Assembly: GCA_032433595.1 (NCBI GenBank)
Contig: JASWJB010000269.1
Location: 1-60,872 of the forward strand
DNA from: Conoideocrella luteorostrata
Lineage: Eukaryota; Ascomycota; Sordariomycetes; Hypocreales; Clavicipitaceae
Direction: 5' to 3'
Length of the DNA stretch: 60,872 bases
Under the pieces are notes generated by a model. It searched no databases. It worked only from the letters and a program-made list of their open reading frames with translations, and was not told the origin of the DNA. A program made the position numbers and the translations under genes. Positions 42,875-52,760 of the stretch are shown here, piece after piece (the first letter of the stretch is position 1; every line of letters starts with the position of its first letter).

Positions 42875-43088
42875 AAGCCATAGCAGTTACTGTCATAGCA
42901 GTACTTTCTAGCCACAGCGAGGCTTGCCATACACAAATAGCTGTCGGCTCGAGATATAAGGAAAATACCTTAGCCCCAAATCCGAACGGCTGAGGGGGGT
43001 GGTTTCGCGTCTAACTACCCATATCACCTGCTCTACTCCGTACTTGCGCGGCCCTCTTCCACGGAGGTGATATGTCCAAGCTGAGCCC

Positions 43089-43104
43089 GGATATTCCCTT
43101 ACCC
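43089..43104. promoter_or_regulatory. Partial QutA-like site upstream of qutD
   Basis: GGATATTCCCTTACCC matches 13 of 16 consensus positions, with the outer half-sites GGAT and TTACCC kept. It lies about 450 bp before the qutD start. This is a weak call because the core spacer is off consensus. Confidence 0.35.
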
Positions 43105-43550
43105 AGCTCGAGACGCTAACGGACGCCATCGAAATTAGCTGCTCCAACCAGCGGCTGACGATATCCAATGCGATCCGCCTCCTCCTCCCCGCACCCCAGA
43201 TTCGTGGCGGCTGGGGGGATGGTGTGGAGAGTTCAAGATTCTCCACTACCGACGCAATTTTTCTCTCTGCTGCATTGATAGCGCATCCTGGGAAGCCGAA
43301 ACGAAACCTACACTGCCCAGGACAATGGGCTGGCTTCCGAAGATGGCGTTTCTGTTCTCCTGATTCTCGCGTACTTGCCGCAATATAAAGTCAACTGACT
43401 GACGGCTGGGTTGTAGGGGCTCCTCGGGATCCCCATCTGTCGACGCATCTCCTCCATCCCAGCAAGCAAAAGCATCCACAACATAATTTCCTCCTCCGGT
43501 CAGTAGCATCAACAGTTGTTTCCTGTTCGTTCAGGGCCGCCGCCGCCACA

Positions 43551-45280
43551 ATGACTCTACTTGCGTTGAAGGAAGACAGGCCCACGCCATCAGCCGTCTA
43601 CAACTGGCGAGTGTACGCCTGCGCGGCAATCGCATCCTTCGCATCATGCATGATCGGCTACGACTCAGCATTCATCGGCACGACCTTGGCCCTGCCTTCG
43701 TTTGTGGAGGAATTCCGCTTCGCAGAGTACTCCCAGTCGTCGCTGGCCCTGCTGAAGCAGAACATCGTGTCTGTGTACCAGGCCGGCGCGTTCTTCGGCA
43801 GCTTGGCGGCCTATGTGTCGAGTTACTTCCTCGGGCGGCGCAAGTCGCTGTTCCTCTTCACGCTCGTCTTCATCGTCGGCGCGGGCATGATGCTCGGCGC
43901 CAACGGGGACCGCGGCACGGGTCTCATCATCGGGGGCAGGGTGCTCGCCGGCTTCGGCGTGGGCGGCTGCTCCAACATGACGCCGATTTACATTTCTGAA
44001 CTCTCTCCGCCGGCCGTGCGCGGCCGCCTGGTTGGGATTTACGAGCTCGGCTGGCAGATTGGCGGGCTGGTCGGCTTCTGGATCAACTACGGCGTCAATA
44101 CGACAATGGCGCCGAGCCACTCCCAATGGATCATTCCGTTTGCCGTGCAGCTCATCCCCGCTGGTCTCCTCCTGATCGGAGCCTTCTTCATCCCCGAATC
44201 GCCGCGGTGGCTATTTTCCAAGGGCCGGCGGGACGAGGCTATCAAGAATCTCTGCTGGATCAGACAGCTGGAGCCGACGGACATGTACATCGTCGAGGAG
44301 GTCAGTTACATTGACGAAGAGACGGAGCGCTTCCGTCGCGACGTCGGCGCTGGATTTTGGAAGCCTTTCCTGGCACTCAAGGAGTCGAGAGTCCTGTGGA
44401 GATTCTTCTTGGGAGCCATGCTCTTTGTGTTTCAGAATGGTAAGTCTGCTTCTGCTCCTCCCGTTCTTCTTGGTGGTAGGGGGCCGGTCGTCGTAAAAGC
44501 TCTCAAAAACTAAGCCTTTTCCCTTACTTCACAGGTTCCGGCATCAATGCTATCAACTACTACAGCCCCACCGTCTTCAAGAGCATCGGCATCACCGGCA
44601 CAAACACCAGCTTCCTCACCACCGGCATATTTGGCGTCGTCAAGACCGTCCTCACCGTCATCTGGATCCTCGTTCTGATCGACCACATGGGCCGACGCAA
44701 CCTCCTAATGGTCGGTGCCGTTGGCGGCTCCCTCTGCATGTGGTTCATCGGCGCGTACATCAAAGTTGCCGGCACATCCTCCCAACCCGCTGGCGGCAGC
44801 TTGACGCCCGGGGGCATCGCCGCTGTGTTCTTCTTCTACCTCTGGACGGCCTTCTACACACCCTCCTGGAACGGCACCCCCTGGGTCATCAACTCCGAGA
44901 TGTTTGACCAGAATACCCGGTCTCTCGGACAGGCCAACGCCGCAGCGAACAACTGGTTCTGGAACTTCATCATTGCGAGGTTTACGGAGCAAATGTTCAA
45001 TGCGTGGGGCTATGGCGTGTACTTCTTCTTCGCGTCGCTCATGATCCTGTCTGTGGTGTTTGTCTTCTTCTTGATTCCGGAGACAAAGGCACTGCCGCTG
45101 GAGGCCATGGATCGTCTGTTCAAGATTAAGCCTACTTGGAGGGCAAATGGTATTCTTATGAAGGAGCTCAGAGTGGAGGAGGAGGAGTTTCGGAATAATG
45201 CGAACGGGGTAGGGTGGGAGGCAGAAAAAGCGGAGGCAGAGCAGATCGAGTCCAATGCGACGAGCAGTTCGGCTGGCTAA
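43551..45280 (+). CDS. qutD: Quinate permease
   Basis: Two exons (43551-44439 and 44535-45280) encode a 544-aa sugar-porter-type MFS protein. It is the proton-coupled quinate importer of the plasma membrane. It opens with the ALKEDRPTPSAVYNWRVY stretch typical of QutD/QA-Y. Family signatures are visible: GRRKSLF between helices 2 and 3, GRVLAGFGVGG, PESPRWLFSKGR after helix 6, GSGINAINYYSP in helix 7 and PETKALPLEAMD after helix 12. Codon third positions are strongly GC-rich, giving long antisense shadow frames and pointing to high expression. It is tail to tail with the hydrolase gene, 125 bp apart. The C-terminal tail is Glu/Ala-rich, a common target for turnover. Confidence 0.93.
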
Positions 45281-45405
45281 ACTGCCTGCGAGGAATGAAG
45301 CTGTTTGTTTGGGTCAAGTGCAATACATGGTGTACATTTTGTGTGTATAGTTTAGCGAAACGATTTAGCGAGACGTCATAAATTATGATACTTACTGTAG
45401 TAGTT

Positions 45406-46836
45406 CTATATTTTCTCTTCTCCCGAGAGCCTGAGATCCGTGGATGTCCGTTCTGCGCCATTTTCCATTGCCAGTATCTTCTTTCCATTCTCCTCTTTTA
45501 AATTAAATAGCAACTTCAACCCTTCCAGCACAAAGCAGCACGCGCCATCTTCGTTCCTCGCCCCAGGTCTGGCAGCAGGGAGGAGCCTGATGGGTCCCAG
45601 TCCATCATACAACACTGTTGGGTATCCTTCCTCTCCATCAACCATGAATGTATGCTCCCCATCCGTCCATTGGCCGCGGTAGGCCTTCCATCCATCTCCC
45701 ACGTCCGCATGTCCATCCCAGAATGGCGTCTCAGCAACATTACTCGAAGCAGCCGTGGCTGCAGCCGCGGCCGGCCATCCATTCAAATAGCATATAGCCT
45801 GTGAAATCTTCCAAACTATTGCTGACCCCACTGCCGAGTTCGTCATGACGACAAGCCCACATCCCTCAGGAGCAGGCCTGTCACACAACCCTGCGAAGCC
45901 TGCGAACATGCACCGAAAGCCAGGGTTATTAGACCCCGTGTGAGAGAAATTCGTCTCCGCGGGTGACAAAAACCATGATAGGCCAACGTTGTCTTTTTGT
46001 GCCGTGAGCATTTCCCTGGCTGTGGACTGTCTTAAATAGTCATCTTTGGCCAAGGACCGCTGAATGGCTTGGACTACTTTAATGAGGTCTGTAGGTGTGG
46101 TCCATAGGCCTGCGGCTGCAAGCTCAGGCTGGATATGGTGAGGCACAGACGATGGCGTATATCCTGTCTCATGACAATAAGCAGCGTTTTTCTCGTCCGG
46201 CGGTAAGGCACCATAGAAGGAGCGGGACATGTGCAGCGGCTCTAGGATAGTCTCCTTCATCAGCTGGGAGAATGGTTTCCCGGTCAAGGTTTCGAGGATA
46301 ATCTGCAGAACCGTTGTACCGCCGCCAGAGTAGGAAAATGCGAGACCGGGGAGCAATTGGAGACGGACTCTTAAGTTGTTTATGGGGAATTGGCCGCGGA
46401 GAATATCGTTTCCCGGCGGCACTTTGTCGAGCAAGGGGTACCCGCCAAAGCCGCCGACAGATAGGCCCGCCGTGTGGCTCATGAGTTGCTTGACTGTAAT
46501 GTTTTCAATAATTTTCCTTTGAGAGTGCGGCGAGTCCTCGGTGAGGATCGCGAGGGTCTCAGCAGGAAGGAGCTGCAATATGGTGGATTGGAGCGTGAAG
46601 AGGCCTTGGTCGATGAGCCGCATGATGGCCATGCCGGCGACGGCCTTGGAGATGCTACATGCTTGGAAGAGGGTGGAGGTGTTGTCTTTCAGGGTTGAGT
46701 AACAGATGGAGGAGCAAGTGTTGTTGGCGAGGACGGCAATGGAGGTGGACGGTGTGCCGAGGATGGCAAGAGATTGAGCAGCAGAAGGGGAGGGGGAGTT
46801 GGTGAGGATAATGCGTTCAAGGCGATCGAAAGTCAT
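45406..46836 (-). CDS. Beta-lactamase-fold serine hydrolase (class C/EstB type)
   Basis: A single-exon 476-aa protein without signal peptide. It has the serine-hydrolase motifs of the beta-lactamase/penicillin-binding superfamily: SISK (S-x-x-K, nucleophile Ser and Lys) preceded by LFQAC, YSGGG in place of YxN, and HTGSNNPG as the third box, in the expected order. A C-terminal region of about 130 residues after a Ser/Ala linker is beta-rich. Members hydrolyse esters, lactones or amides, so the substrate cannot be read from sequence. The gene lies between qutD and qutB inside the quinate cluster, so it may act on a quinate ester such as chlorogenate once imported, but that is inference. It has an 18-bp repeat in its leader and no QutA palindrome was found. 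Confidence 0.88.
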   Translation of the reverse strand: MTFDRLERIILTNSPSPSAAQSLAILGTPSTSIAVLANNTCSSICYSTLKDNTSTLFQACSISKAVAGMAIMRLIDQGLFTLQSTILQLLPAETLAILTEDSPHSQRKIIENITVKQLMSHTAGLSVGGFGGYPLLDKVPPGNDILRGQFPINNLRVRLQLLPGLAFSYSGGGTTVLQIILETLTGKPFSQLMKETILEPLHMSRSFYGALPPDEKNAAYCHETGYTPSSVPHHIQPELAAAGLWTTPTDLIKVVQAIQRSLAKDDYLRQSTAREMLTAQKDNVGLSWFLSPAETNFSHTGSNNPGFRCMFAGFAGLCDRPAPEGCGLVVMTNSAVGSAIVWKISQAICYLNGWPAAAAATAASSNVAETPFWDGHADVGDGWKAYRGQWTDGEHTFMVDGEEGYPTVLYDGLGPIRLLPAARPGARNEDGACCFVLEGLKLLFNLKEENGKKILAMENGAERTSTDLRLSGEEKI

Positions 46837-47192
46837 GGTTTATTACGGGTTTGGTGATGATGACGGGTTCGACGATGATGACGGGTTTGATGATGATGAC
46901 CGGTTAATGTTATTACTAGTGACGGTATCATGAAGTTCGTGTGCAACAAGTGAAGACACCAGACTTAGTTACGAGGTCCTAGCGGGACTGCGTATTTAAC
47001 TAGTTAAAAACAAGAGTCTAAATAGGCAGGCACCTTGCATCACGGGTCAAGCACCCGAACTCATCACGATGCATGTTTTGAGCGGCGCACGTCAGCATCG
47101 AACCTGCGCCCTCACCTCAGCAGAAATACTCTACACTGAATCCCAACGCCAACTCCATCTATTCCTTCACATCAGACTTCGCGGCGTCCCCC
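46837..47192. other. Hydrolase promoter region next to the qutB 3' end
   Basis: 356 bp. Contains the 18-bp tandem repeat just upstream of the hydrolase start; otherwise no gene or operator is seen. Confidence 0.55.
46856..46905. repeat. 18-bp tandem repeat upstream of the hydrolase gene
   Basis: GATGATGACGGGTTCGAC is repeated almost three times, ending about 20 bp before the hydrolase start codon, so it lies in the leader. Confidence 0.85.
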
Positions 47193-48338
47193 TCACAGCC
47201 GCGACTGCGACCTCTGCGCAACCTTCTCCCCAATCGCCTCCTGCACCTTTCTCAAGGGCAGCGCCTCGACGCCCAGCCCAGTCCAACACTTGTCCTGCTC
47301 GAGGCCCTGCCATATCAGCGCCTCGGTGCCCAGGATAACCTGCCACCCCTTCCCCTCGGCCAGGCCGCCCAATCTCGTAAACGGCGTAGGGTTGTAGCAC
47401 ATCTCCAGCATGGCGCCCTTGTGCTCCTTGTCCAGCAGCACCTCCGTGACCTGCCTGGCCCGGATCTCCTCCTCGGTCTGCGGCTCAAAGTCCGGCACGC
47501 ACGCGACGATGGCGCCCGGCCCTTCCACGCGATGCGCCTCCTCCACAGTGGCTACGTGGCGGAGGGCGCGGCCGAAGCCTCTGGACGCGCAGTCGGCCAT
47601 CATGGCGGATACCTCGTCTTCGTCACGGTTGACGAGGTAAATGTCCGTGACCTTCATCCACTTGCGCAGTGCGTAAATGGCGCTCCTAGCCGCGCCGCCT
47701 CCCCCAACGACCAGGGCTGGCCGGTCGTGAAAGGTGAACGACGGGCTGGCCACGCTGTGCCGGAAGGAGTCGCGGATGCCGACGACGTCGGTGTTGGTGC
47801 CGCACAGAATGCGCTTCCCGTCGCGGTGTTTCAGGAAGAGCGTATTGCAAGCACCGACGTCGCGGCATTCGGGCGTCATTTCGTCGAGATGTGAGAGAAT
47901 GGCGACTTTGTTGGGCATGGTGATGGCGGCGCCTACGACAGTGATGAGCATATATTTCTTCGTCTTATCTCTTCTATTAATTTCTTTTTTTTTTTTTTTG
48001 TGTCTTGTATGTTTGTTTTATGTATTTTCTTTTTCTTTCATTTTTCCCATAATGCATCCGTTTGTAGTTACCGTACGCATCCAATGACGTGCAGAAGAAA
48101 AGGGGAGAAACACACCGTAAAAGGACGGATCCTGAACAAGTTGCAGGAACTGCGCCATGTCTGCCGAATCAAGCCGTAATTGGCTCCAGTTCAGCCCCAA
48201 ATGATCATACACGAGTTGATGCAGGTACGGCGATAACGAATGCGTTATCTTTTGGCCAAACAGGTACCCATGGCGATCTAGTCGAGCTTTGGGGTCTGCC
48301 CCAGAAGGATCATGCGGCTGCGGCCGCTGTGTGTCCAT
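47193..48338 (-). CDS. qutB: Quinate/shikimate dehydrogenase
   Basis: Two exons (48338-48116 and 47932-47193) give 320 aa. The enzyme oxidises quinate to 3-dehydroquinate and shikimate to dehydroshikimate with NAD(P)+ in the cytosol, the first catabolic step. The substrate domain shows [17 protein letters not shown] with the catalytic Lys, and [10 protein letters not shown] with the catalytic Asp. The nucleotide domain has [15 protein letters not shown] and LVNRDEDEV, where the acidic residue after the second strand favours NAD+ over NADP+. The 183-nt intron contains a run of about 13 T on the plus strand. A long pyrimidine tract (CTTCTCTTTTC repeats on the minus strand, 48343-48387) lies directly upstream of the start. 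It is divergent to qutC, sharing a 1-kb promoter region. Confidence 0.93.
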
Positions 48339-48775
48339 GGCGCAAAAAAAAAGAAAAAGAAAAGAAAAGAGAAGAGAAGAAAAAAAAGTAACGGTTGGTG
48401 GTGTTTCTGCGATCTGAGATTGATCTGCGAGGAACAGAACTACAAGTAAAACACAGAGGAACTACTTGGTATTTGTGAGATCCAATTGATGCTGTCTGTG
48501 CACCGGTGCCATAGCTTCTGTTACGGAGCACGCCAGTGCAGCACGAGCATGAAATGAAATCTGCGCGGCTGGTCACAATATGACCCAAGCATGCTACTTA
48601 CTAGCTTACCCGCTCGGCAATTGTTCTCTTTTTCTTTTTCGTTTTCTTTTTCCCTCTTCCCGGCTCGGGCAACGATTCGCAAGCCTCTTCGAACGCAAAT
48701 CCCTCTCGGAACGGATGGCCATAGGTGGACTTCATTCCTGGCTACAAAAGGAGCGGAGCTGCCGATGTGGGCTGC

Positions 48776-48791
48776 GGATAAAGGCTTAGCC
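48776..48791. promoter_or_regulatory. Near-consensus QutA site (14/16)
   Basis: GGATAAAGGCTTAGCC differs from the QA-1F/QUTA consensus at two positions only (8 and 14). It sits about 440 bp upstream of qutB and 560 bp upstream of qutC. Confidence 0.6.
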
Positions 48792-49018
48792 TACGTGGAC
48801 GAGGCGTGGTCAAGTTCGTAACCGCGGGCAGTCTGGGTGAATGGCCTTGCTCGGCTGGCAGGCAGACAGACACAGCAGCTATTTCGCTTTTCTGTCCGCC
48901 TCTGTTTGCCCCGTCCATCTGTACGGAGTAGTGTTGTAGCTATATGTTACATTGCTCCGGTCACAGGGGTTTGCTGTGGTGCCCAGCCCAGTGTGCATCG
49001 TCACTTACACGCACAGGC

Positions 49019-49034
49019 GAGAATATGTTTATCC
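49019..49034. promoter_or_regulatory. Half-site QutA-like element (13/16)
   Basis: GAGAATATGTTTATCC keeps the whole right half (TTATCC) and the spacer but has a weak left half. About 300 bp upstream of qutC. Confidence 0.4.
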
Positions 49035-49337
49035 ATGACGTGGACGTAGCATTACACATATTCTCAGTCTATCATTTATGACGATGCTGCGGATGAAGAA
49101 TCAAGCTCTAGGCTTTGTAATCATAACATTTGCTGCTTGGACGGGTTGTTGCTCCAAGCTTGCTCCAGCCCACTACACCTGCCAGCCAGCCACTTGTTTT
49201 CATGATCACAACATATACCACATCATTTTCTTTTCATCTTGAATAACTCGTAGACAGCCAAAAAATACTTTTATCCTACACTACAGCTCTTGTCTCCCAC
49301 AATCAACCATCACCGACCCCCATTAAATCACACCACC

Positions 49338-50390
49338 ATGGTGCATAAACCCAGCATCTGCACCATCTCCCTCGGCCGCTGCACTGCCGGCCACACCCTC
49401 GAGCACAAACTCGACGTTGCCTCCGCCCATGGCTTCCGGGGCATCGAGCTCTTCCACGAAGATCTGCTGTCCCTCACCACATCCCTCCCCGGCGGAGCTA
49501 CTCCCGAGAACCAGCTCCTCGCTGCCACCAACATCCGCCACCTCTGTCAGAAGCGCGGCCTCACCATCGTCTGCCTCCAGCCATTTATGCACTATGAAGG
49601 CCTTCTAGACAGAGACCTCCATGCCCAACGCATCACAGAAATGCACCTCTGGGTGAAACTAGCGCACAACTTGGGCACGGATCTGATCCTCCTCCCGAGC
49701 AGCACCTTGCCGGAGGAGCAAATCACCGACGATATGGACTTGATGGTGCGAGACTTCCAACAAGTTGCCGATATTGGACTGTCCGCCAGGCCCGTCGTGC
49801 GGTATGCGTTTGAAGCACTCTGCTGGGGCACAAGGGTCGATACCTGGGAATCCAGCTGGGATGTTGTCCAGCGGGTCAACAGGTCTAATTTCGGGGTCTG
49901 CCTGGACGCGTTCAACATCGCAGGCAGGATCTACGCGGACCCTACCGCTGCGTCAGGGCGTGCCAGGGACTGCAACCAAGCAGTCCTTGCGTCAATAGCC
50001 CGGATGCTGTCGCAGGTTGACGTCTCCCGCATCTTTCTCCTGCAAGTTGCGGACGCGGAGAGGTTGTCGTCACCGCTTACACGGGAACATGAGTTTTACA
50101 ACGCCGAGCAGCCTGCGAGAATGAGCTGGTCGCGCAACGCAAGGCTCTTCTATGGGGAGGAGGAGCGCGGCGCGTACTTGCCGGTGAGGGCGATTTTAAG
50201 TGCGATTGTCACTGAGTTGGGGTACGATGGGTGGTTGAGCTTTGAGGTGTTTAGCAGGGCCTTCTTTGATAAGGATGAAAGTGTGCCAGAGGTGATGGCC
50301 CAGAGGGCGATGAACTCATGGGTCAAGATGGTGGAGGATTTGGGGCTGAAGACTGAGAGCAGGATAGAGAGGGTGCAGCCGATGCTGTAG
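49338..50390 (+). CDS. qutC: 3-Dehydroshikimate dehydratase
   Basis: A single-exon 350-aa protein beginning MVHKPSICTISLGRC, the start seen in QutC/QA-4. The enzyme converts 3-dehydroshikimate to protocatechuate, the exit of the pathway to the beta-ketoadipate route. It has the xylose-isomerase-like TIM-barrel pattern: GIELFHEDL, CLQPFMHYEGL, RYAFEALCWG with a metal-ligand Glu, GVCLDAFNIAG with a ligand Asp, and LSFEVFSRAFFD near the end with another Glu. The start at 49338 lies in a strong CACCATG context; the in-frame upstream ATG at 49290 is not needed. It is divergent to qutB and convergent to qutE with a 148-bp gap. Confidence 0.93.
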   Translation: MVHKPSICTISLGRCTAGHTLEHKLDVASAHGFRGIELFHEDLLSLTTSLPGGATPENQLLAATNIRHLCQKRGLTIVCLQPFMHYEGLLDRDLHAQRITEMHLWVKLAHNLGTDLILLPSSTLPEEQITDDMDLMVRDFQQVADIGLSARPVVRYAFEALCWGTRVDTWESSWDVVQRVNRSNFGVCLDAFNIAGRIYADPTAASGRARDCNQAVLASIARMLSQVDVSRIFLLQVADAERLSSPLTREHEFYNAEQPARMSWSRNARLFYGEEERGAYLPVRAILSAIVTELGYDGWLSFEVFSRAFFDKDESVPEVMAQRAMNSWVKMVEDLGLKTESRIERVQPML

Positions 50391-50538
50391 ATGGCGTGGC
50401 GAGGCGTTGAACCCACCTTTCATGTTCGTAGATTACAGCGATAGCATGAGGCACAACTCGCCATTCGTACTCATGTTTAGTCTTTAGCTAGTCACATTCT
50501 CTCAGCCATGGAACTAATAATACACTCTCTAATCGGCA

Positions 50539-51000
50539 TTACATACGAGCCTTCATCTTCAAATGCTTCACCACAAACTCCATCGCAGCTTCATACCCGT
50601 AGACGCCCAACCCACAAACCACCCCAACCGCCTTATCACTCAGATAACTATGCCTCCTAAACTCCTCTCTCGTATGGATATTCGTAATATGCACCTCCAC
50701 AAACGGAATGTCCACGCCCAGGAGAGCGTCCCTGATGGCAACGCTCGTGTGGGTGAGTGCCCCGGGGTTAATGATGATGGCGTCAACTTCGCCTCTCGCG
50801 TCGTGGATGCGGTCTACTATGACGCCCTCGTGGTTGGATTGGAATGCCTCAACTGTTGCCGACAGGGACGATGCTTGTGTTTGTGCGTGGTGTATTACGT
50901 CGGCGAGGGTGGTGGAGCCGTAGAGCTGGGGTTCCCGGGTACCAAGCAGATTGAGATTGGGGCCGTTGATGATGAGGATGCGGCGAGTCATTTCGGCCAT
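50539..51000 (-). CDS. qutE: Catabolic type II 3-dehydroquinase
   Basis: A 153-aa single-exon protein, the usual length of the dodecameric type II enzyme, which dehydrates 3-dehydroquinate to 3-dehydroshikimate by trans elimination. Clear family blocks are [19 protein letters not shown] with the catalytic Tyr, [31 protein letters not shown], and [20 protein letters not shown] with the His and Arg of the active site. Fungi keep this enzyme separate from the type I domain of AROM so that catabolism and aromatic biosynthesis can run apart. A second in-frame Met is four residues in. It is divergent to qutG, 385 bp between starts. Confidence 0.95.
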   Translation of the reverse strand: MAEMTRRILIINGPNLNLLGTREPQLYGSTTLADVIHHAQTQASSLSATVEAFQSNHEGVIVDRIHDARGEVDAIIINPGALTHTSVAIRDALLGVDIPFVEVHITNIHTREEFRRHSYLSDKAVGVVCGLGVYGYEAAMEFVVKHLKMKARM

Positions 51001-51385
51001 TTTTCTTGTTCTTTCTTTTTACAAAACAACACTTTGTTGAGTTGATTTGATGGAGCTGGTATGGTAACTTTTCTTATGATGCTGGCCATATATCCTCCGT
51101 TGGTGCTGCAATAGCGAGTGGGCAGCACTCGGTCCCCCCCGGTGTCCACAATTCGTTGGAGTTGGATAAAGCATCATCCATCATCCGTTCAGTTAGTTAC
51201 ACCCGTCACACCCATCTGCATCTCCAACGGCAGCTTTCCCCAAGCCACTCATACTCGCGCCGCACCATACCGCTGCTACCCCCCGCGCAGATAACCGAAA
51301 TCGTTTGTTGCTCTACCCGAGCGCCTTTTCCGCCATCCACATCCAAACTCCTATTGTCGCTCATTGGTGACAGTAGCACAGTGCC
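51001..51385. promoter_or_regulatory. Divergent qutE-qutG promoter region
   Basis: 385 bp between start codons, with a GGATAA-containing element at 51164-51179 and a CT-rich leader for qutG. Confidence 0.7.
51164..51179. promoter_or_regulatory. Degenerate QutA-like element (12/16)
   Basis: GGATAAAGCATCATCC keeps a perfect left half (GGATAA) and the terminal ATCC, with a mismatched spacer. Weak on its own; its position between two qut genes raises it. Confidence 0.4.
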
Positions 51386-52631
51386 ATGGATGACAAGGGA
51401 TTAAGCGAGGCGTACGACTTTGCTGTCCAACTAGGCAAAGATGCCGGCAAGATGCTCCTCGATGCAGCCTGGTCTAGGATAAACGGCACCGAAATCGACA
51501 CAGGAGTCGACCAGAAAGAGAGCTCTGTCGACATAGTCACCAAGACAGACTATGGTACGAGTTCGCATGCTTTGGAGGTGGTTAGTTACCACGCTAACTA
51601 GACTAGCTGTCGAGGAATTCATCCGACAAGCCGTCGCAACCAAATTTCCTCATCACAGGTTTGTTTAATTCGCAGACATACATGCTCCAATTCTTACTAA
51701 CACACCACAGCTTCCTCGGCGAAGAAACTTACTCGGCAGGTGACTCAAGGAAATATCTGGTCACGTCATCACCTACCTGGATCGTCGACCCTCTCGACGG
51801 CACCGTCAACTTCACCCACCTGTTTCCCATGTTTTGTGTCTCCATCGCATTCTGCATCAATGGCTATCCCGTCATCGGCGTCATCAATGCCCCTTTCATG
51901 AATCAGTTCTTTTCATCTTGCAAAGGGAGAGGGTCCTGGTTGAACGAGAGTCACCGTCTTCCGTTAATGAGAAGTCCTGTTCCGCCATTGCCAAAGGATG
52001 CACCGAGCGGGTGCACCTTTGCTTGTGAGTGGGGAAAGGACAGAAGAGACGATCCTAATGGTAATTTGGCCCGCAAAGTACATTCATTTGCTACAATGGC
52101 TTTGGAGAGAAAGGGAAGAGGTGGCACGGGTGGAATGGTCCACGGCGTCCGGAGCCTGGGAAGGTAAGACACATCGCCATCGTAGAGTCGAAAGTCCATA
52201 TTAATCAGGAATAGTGCGACGCTGGATTTAGCCTATACTGCTATGGGATCAATCGATATTTGGTGGGAAGGCGGCTGTTGGGAGTGGTAAGTTTAGATGT
52301 CTTCCTCGTAGCAGTCTGATGTTGACGGCGGCCAAAGGGATGTAGCAGCAGGCATTGCTATATTAGAAGAAGCTGGAGGCATTGTTACCACGGCGAATCC
52401 ACCACCTGATCCGGTAACAGCCCGTATAACCAAGGTAGGGTTGGGCGACAGATTATATCTCGCCATACGGTATGTAGATCCGAGTACCTTGATGGTAAAA
52501 AACTTTGCTGACATGGAATTAGCCCCGCCGGTAACGCTGAGGAAGAATCAGGTGTCGACGCACAACACCGTGTGGTTCGCCAAGTGTGGCAAAGAGTCGA
52601 AGGTTTAGATTACGAACGACCCTATAGATAA
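51386..52631 (+). CDS. qutG: QutG/QA-X inositol-monophosphatase-family protein
   Basis: Six exons (51386-51554, 51607-51658, 51711-52163, 52215-52286, 52338-52469, 52523-52631) are in phase at every junction and encode 328 aa, almost the length of Aspergillus QutG (about 330). It belongs to the Li+-sensitive phosphatase superfamily: metal ligands GEE (in FLGEETYS) and WIVDPLDGTVNFTH (DPxDGT), then ATLDLAYTAMGSIDIWWEGGCWEWDVAAG near the C-terminal metal site. Its exact role in the quinate pathway is not established; it is not needed for the three enzymatic steps. It lies at the end of the cluster, tail to tail with MSH4 (129 bp between stop codons). Confidence 0.93.
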
Positions 52632-52760
52632 TCATCCCTTCTCTCTGAGGGTCAGGGGAATTCTCTCAGATACCATACCTGTCGCGTCTATATTTGGCGG
52701 AGCAGTTGTAGTTATTTTGTCTGTCTACTCTATTATCTAGATGAGCCAATGGAACGGATG

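Larger units (their letters stand above)
40857..43550. other. Long intergenic region upstream of the protease and qutD
   Basis: About 2.7 kb between divergent genes. No gene is supported. Four TACGGAGTA-type motifs cluster here (42463, 42678-42693, 42859-42874, 43034), and a partial QutA-like site lies at 43089-43104. The stretch from 43105 on is the likely qutD promoter. Confidence 0.55.
48339..49337. promoter_or_regulatory. Divergent qutB-qutC promoter region
   Basis: About 1 kb between start codons. It holds two off-consensus QutA-like sites (48776-48791 and 49019-49034), a purine tract at 48343-48387 next to qutB, one TACGGAGTA at about 48919 and a CT-rich qutC leader ending CACCACCATG. 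No additional gene is seen. Confidence 0.7.

Noticed and set aside
43646..44126. Long overlapping frames on both strands inside qutD
   Set aside because: They are shadows of a GC-rich third codon position; only the permease frame shows helices and family motifs.
45406..46836. Cluster hydrolase read as an antibiotic beta-lactamase
   Set aside because: The YxN box is replaced by YSG and there is no secretion signal; the esterase-type branch of the superfamily fits better.
47421..47894. 157-codon plus-strand frame over qutB
   Set aside because: Antisense to a well-supported dehydrogenase exon; no motif of its own.
47985..48000. Poly-T run read as a terminator
   Set aside because: It lies inside the qutB intron and is a simple homopolymer; fungal genes do not end at such runs.
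49290..49337. Upstream in-frame ATG for qutC at 49290
   Set aside because: The added residues (His/Pro-rich) are leader-like, while the ATG at 49338 has a strong context and matches the family start.
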